A stretch of 20,241 nt of DNA, taken from a virus. The notes beneath the pieces were generated by a model. It saw only the letters and a program-made list of their open reading frames with translations, was not told where the DNA came from and did no database searches. The stretch spans positions 1 through 20,241 of the IMG/VR virus record IMGVR_UViG_3300047374_000260; one strand, 5' to 3'. Below are positions 6,322-13,487 of the stretch, piece after piece (positions within the stretch are counted from its first letter, which is position 1; each line of letters begins with the position of its first letter). Position numbers and translations under genes: made by a program.

Positions 6322-7521
6322 ATGGCCTTCAGAGACTCGTTCCACGAGATCGTCCCTGGCTATCGGGTCAATGGCGAAGTCATGGTGTTTGCCGTCAGGA
6401 CCGTCAAGCAAGGCGGCCTGGGCGACGGTTGCAAGTTGCTCCAAATTGGCAACTTTGGCTGCCCCGACAAAATGTTGATCGAGGAGGAAGAGGGTAAAAC
6501 CGCTCCATCTGGCTACACCGGGGTTGCTGATATCGATGCGATTTATCAAACGCTAGAGCTGGCGGGTATGTCGACCGTTGTGGAAGGCGTTCTCGTCAAC
6601 CCCAACAGCGTGGCACTGCTGGAATACGACGACGACAACATGGTCGCTCATGCTGTTGGTGATGGCGGCATCTTTATTTTTGAACGCTCCAACGTTTCAG
6701 CCTGGCAAGTTGAGGGCAACGTCTACAAAGTGCCCACCGATTTGTTCGATGAATTCAAAACTCTGGCCCTGCAGCGTCTGACAACTGCCATACAGGTGGT
6801 GGGTCAAATCTCGAATGCTTACATCCACTTTGATGGCTCCAACGATCACGTGGAGTTCACCGGCAAAGGTACTGAAAACGCTGGCCTGCTGGATTGGACG
6901 CAGGATTGGTCGATTGGCATGACGCTGACTGAGTTTGATATCAGGTCAGACGGCAAGTTTGTCACTCTGTTCAAAAGTGGCGACAACGCAATCATGTTGC
7001 GGCGTGGTGGCTCCAATCATGGCCTTTATGTCACTGGCAATAACGGCGCCACCAAAATCGGTGCCAACACTTGGTATGCACCGAATGCTGGCGGCAAAAT
7101 CTTGTTCGTGTTTTACAAGGAATTCAGCCGTCTGCGGTATTACATCGGCAATGTCGATGGCACTTACAGCTTGCGAGCCAGCTACTCCGTGAATGTCACC
7201 AACATTGGTGGCAATAACCCAGGCACCGAGTTCAGCATCGGCAAGAAAGTCACCAGCAATAACGTGGCTGAAAGCCTGATGTTCCACGGTGGTGCCAATA
7301 ACCTGATCGTGGCTGCGGAGCCCATTGAAGGCCCACTGGTTGCAGAGTATTTCCAGGTGAACAACACCTATGACGAAGCCAGCTTTTATGCAGACCTAAC
7401 CAGCTGGGTCAAGATGGGAGAGGACACTTATCCCAATGTCGTTGACACCAAAGGCATCCTTACCGGCGGTGAATTGATTAACGGCACTGAGGATGACTTC
7501 GTCGAAATCCCTTCGGAATGA
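6322..7521 (+). CDS. Virion protein with a concanavalin/laminin-G-like domain
   Basis: A 399-residue protein. Residues 1-160 form an unrecognised N-terminal domain (AFRDSFHEIVPGYRVNGEV; several DDD and EEEE patches). From about residue 165 to 345 the sequence looks like a LamG/concanavalin-A jelly roll: YIHFDGSNDHVEF at the start, DWSIGMTLTEFD, then repeated short beta strands separated by Gly/Asn turns, ending near NLIVAAEPIEGPLVAEYF. Such domains bind sugars or decorate virion surfaces. Lying between portal and MuF rather than with tail-fibre genes, it may be a head decoration or head fibre protein; a receptor-binding role is the alternative. ATG start without a Shine-Dalgarno. The lectin-fold call is by pattern only. 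Confidence 0.65.
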   Translation: MAFRDSFHEIVPGYRVNGEVMVFAVRTVKQGGLGDGCKLLQIGNFGCPDKMLIEEEEGKTAPSGYTGVADIDAIYQTLELAGMSTVVEGVLVNPNSVALLEYDDDNMVAHAVGDGGIFIFERSNVSAWQVEGNVYKVPTDLFDEFKTLALQRLTTAIQVVGQISNAYIHFDGSNDHVEFTGKGTENAGLLDWTQDWSIGMTLTEFDIRSDGKFVTLFKSGDNAIMLRRGGSNHGLYVTGNNGATKIGANTWYAPNAGGKILFVFYKEFSRLRYYIGNVDGTYSLRASYSVNVTNIGGNNPGTEFSIGKKVTSNNVAESLMFHGGANNLIVAAEPIEGPLVAEYFQVNNTYDEASFYADLTSWVKMGEDTYPNVVDTKGILTGGELINGTEDDFVEIPSE

Positions 7522-7526
7522 ACACC

Positions 7527-7589
7527 ATGGCAACTTACAAAGGCTGTCCCCCGATCAAATACAAAGGCGGGGGTAAAAAGAAGAAGTGA
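7527..7589 (+). CDS. 20-residue lysine-rich micro-ORF
   Basis: ATG at 7527 opens a 20-codon frame ending TGA at 7587-7589. The product has a short N-terminus (MATYKGCPPIKYK) and a Gly-Gly-Gly-Lys4 tail. The ATG lies five bases after the stop of the lectin-like gene, and the final TGA overlaps the GTG start of the next gene (AAGTGA), giving the same coupling seen in other gene pairs here. This arrangement argues for translation, but 20 codons is too short to be sure; it could act mainly as a leader that delivers ribosomes to the weak GTG start of the membrane protein gene. Confidence 0.48.
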   Translation: MATYKGCPPIKYKGGGKKKK

Positions 7590-7957
7590 CATCGTTCAAC
7601 CGTGAGCGGTACTTGTATTGGCTCCTGGGTGCTGTCCTAGGGGTCAATGCTTTGTTTTTTGGCTTTGGGTTGTTCTCCTGCACCAAAGCGGACAACCCGC
7701 GTGAACAATGCCCAGAGATTGGGGCACGTTTTGACAGCTATTCCGAGAAAGCGCTCGCTGCTGTTCTCGGATTGATTGCTGGCGCTGGTGTTGTGAACCT
7801 TACTCAGCGTCGGCTTGCTTCTTCGGACGACCCCGACGTTTCGGCTTTACAACCTCCTCAACCACTTCAGCAGCCTTCTCCAGAAGATTTTTCTCAACCT
7901 TCTCAACCGGCGCAGGGTCGGGGGCAAACTTCGGGACGACAGGGCCGGAAGTCTTAG
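7586..7957 (+). CDS. Two-helix membrane protein with a Pro/Gln-rich tail (holin-like)
   Basis: A 123-residue protein from GTG at 7586. Two hydrophobic segments are clear: residues about 9-31 (YLYWLLGAVLGVNALFFGFG) and about 56-74 (ALAAVLGLIAGAGVVNL), joined by a loop with two cysteines. The C-terminal 45 residues are low-complexity Pro, Gln and Ser (PPQPLQQPSPEDFSQPSQP), ending in a basic tail. Size and topology are compatible with a holin, but no lysin gene is visible nearby, so this is only a suggestion. Bases 7800-7957, coding the low-complexity tail, overlap an AT-hook-like gene on the other strand; the tail may be a by-product of that antisense coding. Confidence 0.65.
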   Translation: MTSFNRERYLYWLLGAVLGVNALFFGFGLFSCTKADNPREQCPEIGARFDSYSEKALAAVLGLIAGAGVVNLTQRRLASSDDPDVSALQPPQPLQQPSPEDFSQPSQPAQGRGQTSGRQGRKS

Positions 7958-8027
7958 GTGCGGGTGCATCAGGGGCATCGCGTTCTACCTGCAAACCACC
8001 TGGCAGGTTGATGATGATTTTTGCCAT
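7800..8027 (-). CDS. Small AT-hook-like basic/acidic protein, antisense to the membrane protein gene
   Basis: A 75-residue frame on the minus strand from ATG at 8027 to TAA at 7800. The N-terminus AKIIINLPGGLQVERDAPD looks folded; the middle is Pro/Ala-rich (DAPAPKTSGPVVPKFAPDP); then comes a charged helix (EKNLLEKAAEVVEEVV) and a C-terminal KPKRRGRPKK, which matches an AT-hook (core RGRP) that binds the minor groove of AT-rich DNA. An AGG lies close upstream of the ATG. Codon choice looks natural throughout. It overlaps the convergent membrane protein gene by 158 bases, so both genes cannot be free to evolve there. It may be a DNA-binding or scaffold-like protein; function unknown. Confidence 0.6.
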   Translation of the reverse strand: MAKIIINLPGGLQVERDAPDAPAPKTSGPVVPKFAPDPAPVEKVEKNLLEKAAEVVEEVVKPKRRGRPKKQADAE

Positions 8028-8063
8028 GCAATTAACCTATAAGAGCCATTGTTTTCAGCATAG

Positions 8064-9332
8064 GTGGGCGGAGAAGACCAGCTGAAAGCATTGATAAGGC
8101 AAACGTTCAGCTTGCAGAACGTGGCTGATAAAGCGGTGGTGAATGTCGATCAGGTGTTGGCGCAAGTGATGGCCAACGTGAAGCGGCTGGTGGAAACGAT
8201 GCCTAAGGAAGGTTTGCTGCGTGAAAAGGCATGGCGTGATCTTGAGCCCCTGGTGCAGGCTGAACTGGACAAATACGGCCAAAGGCTGGGCAAATCGGTA
8301 GTGAGCGCTGAGGTAGATGCCACGCCGAAGATGCGTGCTTATGGAGTGCGGGAGTTCAATTACGGCGGTGCTGGATTGCCCCAGGCGGTGGCGACCAGTC
8401 AACAGCCGTTGGCGTTGAGCCTGCAAATGGCACTGAACAGCAAGGTTGCCGGTTCAACTGTTCGCAAGGTGTTCAACGTGGATGGCACAGCCAGGGGCCA
8501 ATCGCCTGTCAATAAAGCGTTGTTCAAGGTGGTCGACACCCGTGTGCGCGGGGGGTTGATTCGTGGCGAAACGACCAAGGCCATTGCCGACCTGATGGCA
8601 ACGGACGTGATTGCTGCTGGCATTCCTGGCGTCAGCCTGTCGGCCCCAGTGGCAAAGCAGATTCGCAGCCAGGCCATGTCGATTGCCCGGACTGTGACGC
8701 AGGACATGCAGCGCCAGGTGAAGGAAGAGCTGTACGAAGAAAACAAGAGCCAACTAGGCGGCATGGTTTGGATGTGGACAACGGGCTTGGATGCCAAAAC
8801 ATGTGAGACATGCGCCCCGCTTGACCAGCGACGGTGGGATCAGGACGACGCCAGCCGTCCCGTATGGCCATTGCATCCAAACTGCCGTTGTGAGTCGATA
8901 TTGATTGACCCGGAGGATGAGTTCTGGAATGAGACACAACGAACGGCGCAGCAGGTAAGGCCAGCGACAAAGCGTGTTCTGGACAAGGACACTGGCAAAT
9001 GGAAAACGGTAAAAACCGAGCGGTACAAAGGCAAAGGTGCTTACAAGACACCGATAAAAATCAACGGAAAGCAGTATTGGCGCAAGGCCGTAAACGTGAC
9101 ATCAGACCGACCACCAACGGCGTTGGCAGATGTGTACGCAAGCTGGGCTACAAGTCCCACTAATCCGTCCTTGTTAGCGGCCATGGGCCCCACACGGGCC
9201 CGATATTTCCACCGTCAGTTTGCTGAGTTCAACAAAGACCCGGAGCAAATTCTCAACGCGATGCTGACAGGCAAGCCTGGCGCACAAAAGTGGCTTCCGG
9301 TTGACAAGTTACGGGTCAAGAAAACTCGCTGA
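8064..9332 (+). CDS. MuF-type head morphogenesis protein
   Basis: A 422-residue protein. Residues about 235-285 carry the SPP1 gp7 / Mu gpF signature: WMWTTGLDAKTCETCAPLDQ, then WPLHPNCRCESILI, with C247, C250, H271, C274 and C276 as the conserved metal-ligand-like residues. The N-terminal two thirds is helical (LVETMPKEGLLREKAW). Beyond the motif is about 140 residues with a basic segment and no toxin domain I recognise. MuF proteins enter the head with portal and scaffold and help DNA ejection. The start is GTG at 8064; a TAG immediately upstream closes the frame, so no earlier start exists. No Shine-Dalgarno is visible. Confidence 0.93.
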   Translation: MGGEDQLKALIRQTFSLQNVADKAVVNVDQVLAQVMANVKRLVETMPKEGLLREKAWRDLEPLVQAELDKYGQRLGKSVVSAEVDATPKMRAYGVREFNYGGAGLPQAVATSQQPLALSLQMALNSKVAGSTVRKVFNVDGTARGQSPVNKALFKVVDTRVRGGLIRGETTKAIADLMATDVIAAGIPGVSLSAPVAKQIRSQAMSIARTVTQDMQRQVKEELYEENKSQLGGMVWMWTTGLDAKTCETCAPLDQRRWDQDDASRPVWPLHPNCRCESILIDPEDEFWNETQRTAQQVRPATKRVLDKDTGKWKTVKTERYKGKGAYKTPIKINGKQYWRKAVNVTSDRPPTALADVYASWATSPTNPSLLAAMGPTRARYFHRQFAEFNKDPEQILNAMLTGKPGAQKWLPVDKLRVKKTR

Positions 9333-9362
9333 TTGATATTCCTATTTCGCAACCGTTACACT
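9333..9362 (+). promoter_or_regulatory. Candidate promoter for scaffold and major capsid genes
   Basis: TTGATA (9333-9338, 5 of 6 to TTGACA), an 18-base spacer, and TACACT (9357-9362, 4 of 6 to TATAAT), in the 71-base gap after the MuF stop. The predicted start is near 9369, at the base of the small hairpin described next. It would give the two most abundant head proteins their own transcript. By eye only. Confidence 0.45.
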
Positions 9363-9368
9363 GAACCT

Positions 9369-9384
9369 AACTCCATGCGGAGTT
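9369..9384 (+). promoter_or_regulatory. Possible 5'-end RNA hairpin upstream of scaffold gene
   Basis: AACTCC (9369-9374), loop ATGC, GGAGTT (9379-9384): a perfect 6-bp stem at the predicted transcript start, 20 bases before the scaffold ATG. A 5'-terminal stem would protect an mRNA from 5'-dependent decay. Its right arm contains GGAG, but at 25 bases from the start this is too far to serve as a normal ribosome site. Confidence 0.4.
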
Positions 9385-9403
9385 CCAGTTCACTTAACCA
9401 CGC

Positions 9404-10093
9404 ATGTCTGACACTCCAGAGCAAAACATCCAAGCGGATGACGCTCAAGCCCAAGCGGGCGGAAACGATGCCAATGCCGACCTTCTCAGCAAAATTCAAA
9501 GGCTGGAGGACAACAACCGAAAGCTGTTGAATGAGAAGCGAAATGCAAGCGCATCAGTAGAAGATTTGCAGCGTCAAGTCGCTGATTTGCAGAACAACCA
9601 GCAAAAAGCTGAACAAACCAAAAAGGCTGAAGCTGGTGAGTTCAAAACGCTATGGCAGGAAGCAACCGGCACGGTGTCATCCCTTCAGGATGAAATCGCT
9701 CAGCTGAGAACTCAGCTTGAGGAAAAGGATGTGGCCTTCCAACAGCAGCAAATCAAGGCATCCGCACTCAATTCCCTTTCCCAAAGCGGCATTGTCAATC
9801 CAGACCAAGCGTTCTCACTGCTGAAGGACAACTTGAGACTGAAGGATGGTCAGCCAATAGCACTCGCCGGGGGCGTCGAGGTGCCATTGCAGCAGCATCT
9901 GGAATCACTCAAAACTCCAGGCAGCGGTTGGGAGCATCACTTTGCTGGCAGCGGAGCACGCGGAATGAGTGCAGCCGGTTCTTCTTCTTCATCCAACGGG
10001 CAAAAGTCATGGGCCTCTATGGGCCTGATGGAACGCATCAAGTTGGAAGAGGAAAATCCCCCGCTAGCGGCACAACTCAAAGCGGCGGGTTAA
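9404..10093 (+). CDS. Scaffolding protein (probable)
   Basis: A 229-residue acidic protein directly before the capsid gene. After a Gln/Asp-rich N-terminus, residues about 27-107 form a long coiled coil (KIQRLEDNNRKLLNEKRN, LQDEIAQLRTQLEEKDVAFQ). A second folded part (SQSGIVNPDQAFSLLKDNLRL) resembles the C-terminal half of gp20/scaffold-like minor structural proteins, and a Ser-rich linker (GSSSSSN) precedes a short C-terminal helix (MERIKLEEENPPLAAQLKAAG), the place where scaffolds usually bind coat. It would shape the prohead and then leave. ATG start without a Shine-Dalgarno. Scaffold proteins diverge fast, so the call rests on coiled coil, composition and position. Confidence 0.8.
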   Translation: MSDTPEQNIQADDAQAQAGGNDANADLLSKIQRLEDNNRKLLNEKRNASASVEDLQRQVADLQNNQQKAEQTKKAEAGEFKTLWQEATGTVSSLQDEIAQLRTQLEEKDVAFQQQQIKASALNSLSQSGIVNPDQAFSLLKDNLRLKDGQPIALAGGVEVPLQQHLESLKTPGSGWEHHFAGSGARGMSAAGSSSSSNGQKSWASMGLMERIKLEEENPPLAAQLKAAG

Positions 10094-10119
10094 TTCGTCA
10101 ACCCTAATTTTCAAGAACC

Positions 10120-11232
10120 ATGGCAGGCTTCGCCTCCGGCAAAAACTGGGGAACCACCCCGGACCAGGCCACCTTCACAAGTGATGTAGGAAGCGCAACT
10201 CGCCTCGCGACGAGTGGCAGTTTCTCTCGTTATCTGACCGAACAAATCGTGGAAAACTCCGCGATGATTCAGTCAGGCTTGATTGCGACTGATGCCCGTT
10301 TGAACAACATCACGGGTGTTTTGGTTGAGCTTCCCTTCTTTGATCAACTGGATTACACCGAGGAGAACGTTAATTCTTCTGCCACCTGGGGCACGGTGAC
10401 ACCTGGCTCGGGCCGATACACGACCCAAAAGCACACCGCCAGCACGCAATACGGTCCGATTGTGACCCGTGGCGCTGGTTTTGCTGCGGACATGCTGCAC
10501 CAGTACGAAACTGGCGAGCAGGCACTGCAGAACGTTGCTTCTCAGCTGACCCGCAAAATCAACAAGGACATCACCAGCAAGGTGATCTCCCAGTTGACTG
10601 GTCTGTTTGGTACTGCCCTTGCTGGCAACAGCCTGAATAAGGCTGCTGCTGCTGGTAGCACTCCTGATGACAGCAACTACCTGACCGCTGCCAGCGTTAC
10701 GCAGGCCAAGTATCTGCTGGGCGAGAAGGCATCTGACGTGTCCGTGCTGGTTTGTCACCCCCTGGTGGCAGCTGACATGGAAGCTCGCGGAATGCTGACC
10801 TTCCTGAATAGCGGCGGTACTGTCAACTACGCCAGCAACGGCGTTGGTGTTACTGACACTCAGATTGGCTATTTCGCTGGTCTTCGCGTTGTAGTGGACA
10901 GCCAAGTCCCCACCGTCAATCCTGCTGGTGGTGGTACTGGTGATGCTGTTGGCTACACCTGCTATCTGGCAGCACCTGGCGTCATCCGCACTGGTTCCCA
11001 GTTCCCGCTCACGATTGAGCAGGACCGCGACATCCTGTCGCTTCAAGACGTGATGTCAGTTACCTACAACCGCATCGACCACGTTCTGGGTACCAGCTAC
11101 GGCGGTTCTATGCACCCTGAGAACAGCGATCTGGCTGACAAAGGCAACTGGACGCTGGCTTATACCAGCCGCGAGAATGTTCCCCTTGTGGAACTGATCG
11201 TCAACACTCCTTATGGCGCAACCATGCCTTGA
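10120..11232 (+). CDS. Major capsid protein
   Basis: A 370-residue protein with the look of an HK97-fold coat protein: N-terminal helix region (RYLTEQIVENSAMIQSGLI), a segment rich in short beta strands (GVLVELPFFDQLDYTEE), a long helix (RKINKDITSKVISQLTGLF), the coat-like phrase VSVLVCHPLVAADMEARGMLTFL, and the late GYFAGLRVVVDSQVP segment that occurs in many phage coats. Size, position after scaffold, and the strong terminator right behind it agree. The N-terminus shows no obvious protease-removed delta domain, in line with the separate scaffold gene. ATG start; little Shine-Dalgarno (AAGAA). Confidence 0.9.
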   Translation: MAGFASGKNWGTTPDQATFTSDVGSATRLATSGSFSRYLTEQIVENSAMIQSGLIATDARLNNITGVLVELPFFDQLDYTEENVNSSATWGTVTPGSGRYTTQKHTASTQYGPIVTRGAGFAADMLHQYETGEQALQNVASQLTRKINKDITSKVISQLTGLFGTALAGNSLNKAAAAGSTPDDSNYLTAASVTQAKYLLGEKASDVSVLVCHPLVAADMEARGMLTFLNSGGTVNYASNGVGVTDTQIGYFAGLRVVVDSQVPTVNPAGGGTGDAVGYTCYLAAPGVIRTGSQFPLTIEQDRDILSLQDVMSVTYNRIDHVLGTSYGGSMHPENSDLADKGNWTLAYTSRENVPLVELIVNTPYGATMP

Positions 11233-11257
11233 GTACGCTTAAAAAGCGAGAATCTGG

Positions 11258-11280
11258 GGGCCCTTCGGGGCCCTTTTTTT
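11258..11280 (+). terminator. Strong intrinsic terminator after the major capsid gene
   Basis: GGGCCC (11258-11263), loop TTCG, GGGCCC (11268-11273), followed by seven T (11274-11280). All-GC stem, stable UUCG-type tetraloop and long T tract make this a textbook terminator. It separates the head genes from the connector genes and would help give the capsid gene its own high-level transcript. Confidence 0.93.
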
Positions 11281-11320
11281 GTGCAAATAGACTGGCCTTG
11301 CATCCCGGAAGCCTCCGCTG

Positions 11321-11458
11321 ATGGCTGGCATTGTTCGTCTGATGGTTTACAGGAATGGCGTGTCAAACGTCATTGACTGTGCCTTTTCAGAAGTGAAAGC
11401 GACTCGCCTTAGACTCAGTCGTGAAGGCTGGATCCTTTACCACTCAGAGGTTCTGTAA
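11321..11458 (+). CDS. Small protein ahead of the head-tail connector
   Basis: A 45-residue frame from ATG at 11321 to TAA at 11456-11458, with sequence MAGIVRLMVYRNGVSNVID through REGWILYHSEVL. It looks like a small beta-rich domain and I do not recognise it. The stop overlaps the ATG of the next gene (TAATG), the overlap used throughout this module. It begins 40 bases after the terminator, so it is the first gene of the connector operon; no convincing promoter is visible in those 40 bases, so read-through or an unusual promoter would be required. Confidence 0.68.
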   Translation: MAGIVRLMVYRNGVSNVIDCAFSEVKATRLRLSREGWILYHSEVL

Positions 11459-12066
11459 TGGCCGCTTATACCGACATTGATGCCACCGTTGGAGGTTCAA
11501 CCAGCAACAGTTATGTGACTGGGGTTGAGGCTGACACTTTTGCGTCATTTCAGTCCTGGGATTCAACCTGGACTGGCAAAACTGAATCTGAGCGAACCAT
11601 TGCGTTGCTAAATGCAGCCAAGTGGTTGGACACGGTTCCGTTTGCTGGAACACGTTGTAATCCATCGTCAGACGACAAGGACAAGCCGCAGGCAATGTCG
11701 TGGCCGCGTTCAGATGTTTCGTGTGACGGTCTGGCTGCAACCTGCACGATGATTCCAAAGGAGATCAAGGAAACGCAAATCCTTATTGCGTTCAACTTGG
11801 TTGTGAATCCTGAGTTGATTACCGGTACGCCTGGCGGTGGTGGTGGCGCACAAGCTGGCACCTTTATCAAGCGGAACAAGCTGGGTGACTTGGAACAGGA
11901 GTTCGCTGAATTCACCAGCAACAGCAGTGCGGGGCCTGGTGAGTGTGTTGACTGTTCAACGCCTGCAATTATTGCGGCATTGCCATGGCTGAAGGGCGTG
12001 CTGTCCTGTTGGGCAGACATCAGCGTTCCAGGCGTTAGCAAGGTCATTCTCAGGGTGCGGTCATGA
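11458..12066 (+). CDS. Head-tail connector / adaptor protein (DnaT-like fold)
   Basis: A 202-residue protein resembling the 'putative DnaT-like' family that fills the adaptor slot after major capsid genes: SNSYVTGVEADTFASF near the start, then the helix TIALLNAAKWLDT, then QAMSWPRSDV (in relatives a QxLxWPR phrase), IPKEIKETQILIAFNL, and a C-terminal strand segment. These proteins attach to the portal and extend the neck. Residues about 124-131 contain a Gly run (GTPGGGGGA), probably a loop. The name DnaT-like is historical and does not imply replication. ATG preceded by AGAGG, overlapping the previous stop. Confidence 0.72.
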   Translation: MAAYTDIDATVGGSTSNSYVTGVEADTFASFQSWDSTWTGKTESERTIALLNAAKWLDTVPFAGTRCNPSSDDKDKPQAMSWPRSDVSCDGLAATCTMIPKEIKETQILIAFNLVVNPELITGTPGGGGGAQAGTFIKRNKLGDLEQEFAEFTSNSSAGPGECVDCSTPAIIAALPWLKGVLSCWADISVPGVSKVILRVRS

Positions 12067-12224
12067 CTACTGCTGAGAAGGAATTGATGCTGAAAATTCG
12101 TGCCCAGATGGTGCTGGGTAAAGGCATGTTTTTGAACGACGTTGAGTTCAAGGCATGGGCGGCCAAGGAGTACAACATCAGCGAGGCACGAATGACTGAA
12201 TTGATGCGGGAGGTGCTGGCGTAA
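12063..12224 (+). CDS. Small helical protein in the connector operon
   Basis: A 53-residue frame from ATG at 12063 (ATGA overlap with the previous gene) to TAA at 12222-12224, which in turn overlaps the next ATG. The product is almost all helical: TTAEKELMLKIRAQMVLGKG, then FKAWAAKEYNISEARMTELM. The second half looks like a small helix-turn-helix (YNISEARMTELMREVL). I cannot assign a family. Both overlaps and the AGGGTG upstream make it a likely real gene. It may be an accessory of the neck proteins. Confidence 0.7.
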   Translation: MTTAEKELMLKIRAQMVLGKGMFLNDVEFKAWAAKEYNISEARMTELMREVLA

Positions 12225-12592
12225 TGGATATCGATTCCACGTTCCTGCCGGTAGCCAAGGAACTGATTGACAACGTGTTCCCAACTGCGGTGCGGTACAT
12301 CCGCAACACAACGCCGACGTATGACCCAGCGACAGGCATCGTTACGCCTAGCAGCACCCAGTTCGATATCAAGGCTGGAGTGCTGTCACGCGGTCGCCTG
12401 GAGGAAGGTGGCGTAGGTGAAAGCCAGGAGTTGCGTCTATGGATTCATCACGATTCCACCGGCCTGCCGCACCTGCCAACTACTGCCGACCAAGTGGAAT
12501 ACAGCGGGATCACTTGGAAGGTCACGGACATTGACCCGACGTACAGCAGCAAAGGCTTGATCGCCAGCAAAATCATCGCGAGGGCTGGCTGA
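12224..12592 (+). CDS. Head closure (stopper-type) protein, probable
   Basis: A 122-residue beta-rich protein with the phrase YDPATGIVTPSSTQFDIKAGV, which resembles head-closure/stopper proteins, and a C-terminal strand pattern (WKVTDIDPTYSSKGLIASKIIAR) also usual for them. It would sit below the adaptor and close the channel after packaging. Strong ribosome site GGGAGGT, and the ATG overlaps the preceding TAA. Position between adaptor and the HK97 gp10-like gene supports the role more than sequence does; other small neck proteins look alike. Confidence 0.63.
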   Translation: MDIDSTFLPVAKELIDNVFPTAVRYIRNTTPTYDPATGIVTPSSTQFDIKAGVLSRGRLEEGGVGESQELRLWIHHDSTGLPHLPTTADQVEYSGITWKVTDIDPTYSSKGLIASKIIARAG

Positions 12593-13011
12593 TGGCTAAG
12601 CGTCCGCCGAAGTGGGATGGCACAACGATCATCAAGGAAATTGACGCAGCGCTGGACCGGGCTACTGCCAAGTTTTTGAAGAACACCCAAAGCAAGCTGT
12701 CAGCAGCGTCTCCGGTGTTGACCGGTCGGTTGGCGTCTAGTTGGAACATCGGCAAGGGCCAGCCTGATTTGTCCGCCCCTCCGGTTCGAGAAACCAAGGG
12801 CGCCATTACGCAAAAGCCGTTTCAAGGCCAGATCACTTACGGCGGCATGTGGTACATCAGCAGCAACTTGCCTTACACCCAGCGGGCAGTGCTGGACCCG
12901 TACAACGGTCGTCGGGGTGGTGGTGATTGGTTCAGCAGAATTGAGAACAGGCTGCAGGTTGAATTCGAACGCACCATCCAGCGCGAACTCTCACAGGTGA
13001 AAGGCAAATGA
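12592..13011 (+). CDS. Neck / tail completion protein (HK97 gp10-like)
   Basis: A 139-residue protein with an N-terminal helix (EIDAALDRATAKFLKNTQSKL) followed by SPVLTGRLASSWNIG, the hallmark of HK97 gp10-like neck proteins, in which a P-[VR]-[DL]-TG-x-L-x-x-S sequence is common. A middle strand region (GQITYGGMWYISSNLPYTQRAV) and C-terminal helix (RIENRLQVEFERTIQREL) complete the pattern. These proteins link head closure to the tail terminator. ATG with GAGGG upstream; it overlaps the previous stop, and ends in an ATGA overlap with the next gene. Confidence 0.75.
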   Translation: MAKRPPKWDGTTIIKEIDAALDRATAKFLKNTQSKLSAASPVLTGRLASSWNIGKGQPDLSAPPVRETKGAITQKPFQGQITYGGMWYISSNLPYTQRAVLDPYNGRRGGGDWFSRIENRLQVEFERTIQRELSQVKGK

Positions 13012-13430
13012 CGTTTCAATCCATCCGCGCCCACATTGAGACGAAGGTGAACGACGCATTTCAAGCATTGACACCGGCTGTGCCAGTCGTGTTCGACAAC
13101 GTTCAGGAAACGCCACCTGCGCTGCCTTATGTCATCTGCCTGATCTCTTACACCGACACCACTATCCCCACGGTGTGCGTCACCGATGGTGCTGTGGAGC
13201 AAATCAACGGCAATCTGCAGCTTTCCATTTATGTGCCACGGGCCCAGGGCATGAAGGCATTGGAGGAATACGGCGCAGAAGCGATGAAAGTGATGAACAC
13301 CTTGTTTAGCTGGGGTGACCCAGTGAAGGTCAAGGCAGGGCAAATCAATGGGCCTGTCCCTTTGTTGGACGGCGATCAGCCATACGCATTAGCAACGATT
13401 AGCTGTCCATTTTTGGCTTCGGTAAGCTGA
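13008..13430 (+). CDS. Tail terminator protein (DUF4128-type)
   Basis: A 140-residue protein. FDNVQETPPALPYVICLISY (residues 36-55) matches the TPPxxPWVR-type phrase of tail terminators of the DUF4128 group, and the helix GMKALEEYGAEAMKVMNTLF and C-terminal strand region fit that fold. The protein caps the tail tube at the correct length and joins it to the neck. ATG overlaps the previous TGA and is preceded by AAAGG. It is the last gene of the tightly overlapped connector operon. Confidence 0.75.
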   Translation: MTFQSIRAHIETKVNDAFQALTPAVPVVFDNVQETPPALPYVICLISYTDTTIPTVCVTDGAVEQINGNLQLSIYVPRAQGMKALEEYGAEAMKVMNTLFSWGDPVKVKAGQINGPVPLLDGDQPYALATISCPFLASVS

Positions 13431-13447
13431 ACATGTCTCTTGCCCCC

Positions 13448-13475
13448 CGAGACAACGCCCCAAAATGTTGTTTCG
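13448..13475 (+). promoter_or_regulatory. RNA hairpin upstream of the major tail protein
   Basis: CGAGACAAC (13448-13456) pairs with GTTGTTTCG (13467-13475) over 9 pairs with one G-U, across a 10-base loop. It ends 12 bases before the AGGAG. No T run follows, so it is not a terminator; it may be an mRNA processing or stability element. Confidence 0.5.
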
Positions 13476-13487
13476 CCTCCCTTAATT

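Noticed and set aside
10273-11046. 257-codon minus-strand frame inside the major capsid gene
   Set aside because: It mirrors the capsid gene's codon pattern; the product has no recognisable domain and the plus strand is clearly coding.
11550-12311. 253-codon minus-strand frame across three connector genes
   Set aside because: It spans several overlapping plus-strand genes with good starts and ribosome sites, and its product is Pro/Cys/His-rich without a domain.
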